Part shown: positions 22,243-22,814 of the stretch, one piece after another
Numbering within the stretch: position 1 is the first letter of the stretch
Layout: each line of letters starts with the position of its first letter
Origin: SFLA01 sp045533895
Lineage (GTDB): Bacteria > Bacillota > Clostridia > Oscillospirales > CAG-382
DNA: 22,814 nucleotides
Direction: 5' to 3'
Assembly (NCBI GenBank): GCA_045533895.1
Contig: JAZSIT010000076.1
Location: forward strand, 1-22,814
Made by a program: the position numbers and the translations under genes
The notes under the pieces: model-generated
The model's database searches: none
What the model saw: only the letters and a program-made list of their open reading frames with translations
Told to the model about the DNA's origin: nothing

Positions 22243-22814
22243 TTGCGGAATGCTGGATACAAACTGCTATATCATTCACGATGGTAATGATGCCATAGTA
22301 ATTGATCCTGCGGATGAAGCTGAAAAAATATTAACTTTTCTTGACGGTCTACAGCTTCGAGCTGTGTTGCTAACCCACGGGCATTTTGATCACATCGGTG
22401 CCGTTGATGAAATCTGTACAAAAACAAACGCCAACCTTTATATAAACGCCGAAGATGAGGAAATGCTTGAGGACCCGAGAAAAAACGCTTCGTATTTGCT
22501 ACCCGGGTTTACGGTAATCTGTAATACTACGCCACGTTTGTTTGAGGGTGATACAGAGTTGTATTTTGCAAACATTCACATCAAGGTTTTACACACTCCC
22601 GGTCATACAAAGGGAAGCAGTTGCTTTATATGTGATAACTTTTTAATTTCAGGCGACACGCTTTTCAGATCCGGTATCGGAAGAACGGACCTTTACGGCG
22701 AAAACACGGAAGAGGAATTCTCTTCTATCCGAAAACTGTTCTCTCTTGAAAAGGATTATACCGTCTACCCCGGCCACGGCGCTAAAACAACGCTTGGGCG
22801 CGAAAAACGAGGTC
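22223..22814 (+). CDS. Metallo-beta-lactamase-fold hydrolase (glyoxalase II-like), 3' partial
   Basis: The reading frame runs off the right edge after about 197 residues. It is a zinc hydrolase of the glyoxalase II-like group: the metal motif THGHFDH (H52, H54, D56, H57), H128 in TPGHTKGS, D145 in SGDTLF and H185 in YPGHG are all present. These enzymes often hydrolyse thioesters such as S-lactoylglutathione analogues, but the substrate is not defined here. The sequence ends at TTLGREKRG, close to the usual C-terminus, so only a few residues are probably missing. ATG 22223 is preferred, 9 bases after AGGA; ATG 22217 is possible. It overlaps the acyltransferase gene in another frame by 20 bases, so both probably form one operon. 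Confidence 0.9.
   Translation, partial: MEIITINCGMLDTNCYIIHDGNDAIVIDPADEAEKILTFLDGLQLRAVLLTHGHFDHIGAVDEICTKTNANLYINAEDEEMLEDPRKNASYLLPGFTVICNTTPRLFEGDTELYFANIHIKVLHTPGHTKGSSCFICDNFLISGDTLFRSGIGRTDLYGENTEEEFSSIRKLFSLEKDYTVYPGHGAKTTLGREKRG

Noticed and set aside
1..22814. CRISPR array, tRNA or rRNA gene, insertion sequence or prophage genes
   Set aside because: No regularly spaced direct repeats, RNA gene signatures, transposase motifs or phage proteins were seen on either strand by eye.

Overview
The window looks like chromosome of a low-to-moderate GC Gram-positive anaerobe, most likely a gut member of class Clostridia (Oscillospiraceae-like). This is inferred from AGGAGG-type ribosome binding sites, near-consensus sigma-A promoters, a class B sortase, an S11 D,D-carboxypeptidase, a lipoprotein with a Gram-positive style lipobox, and several leaderless exo-glycosidases. 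No rRNA, tRNA, CRISPR array, insertion sequence or prophage gene was recognised. No stretch longer than 300 bases lacks a gene.

Layout. (1) 1-3467, plus strand: an operon-like run of a 5'-truncated AraC/GyrI-like regulator, a stand-alone GyrI-like protein, and two paralogous proteins of unknown function that may be alpha/alpha-toroids. It ends at a hairpin. (2) 3501-5765: a GNAT acetyltransferase (minus) and a GH2 glycosidase (plus) diverge from overlapping promoters. (3) 5847-8599, minus: guaB then glyA, a probable housekeeping operon with its own promoter and terminator. (4) 8787-14136, an envelope-related block: YihY/BrkB membrane protein, a secreted and membrane-anchored GHL10/DigH-like glycoside hydrolase, a 64-residue orphan protein, a class B sortase and an S11 carboxypeptidase. 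The last two converge and overlap by 4 bases (TTAA). (5) 14266-16005: GH35 beta-galactosidase. (6) 16041-19107: an unrecognised lipoprotein diverging from a MATE exporter. (7) 19160-20935: a GH20 hexosaminidase-family enzyme diverging from a PlsC-like acyltransferase carrying a zinc ribbon, which overlaps a nearly complete metallo-beta-lactamase-fold hydrolase at the right edge.

Working together. GH2, GH35 and GH20 have no visible export signals, so they probably trim imported oligosaccharides in the cytoplasm (for example beta-galactosides and hexosaminides from host glycans). They are separate transcription units with no transporter beside them. The GHL10 enzyme, sortase and carboxypeptidase suggest peptidoglycan and surface-protein work. 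Genes mostly alternate in divergent and convergent pairs. Four divergent gaps carry back-to-back promoters and several convergent or tail gaps carry hairpins.

The least explained parts are the left-edge operon, the divergent palindromic promoter at 3983-4045, the 10-base palindrome between GH20 and the acyltransferase, the altered SxN motif of the carboxypeptidase, and the orphan proteins at 12099-12293 and 16041-17552.
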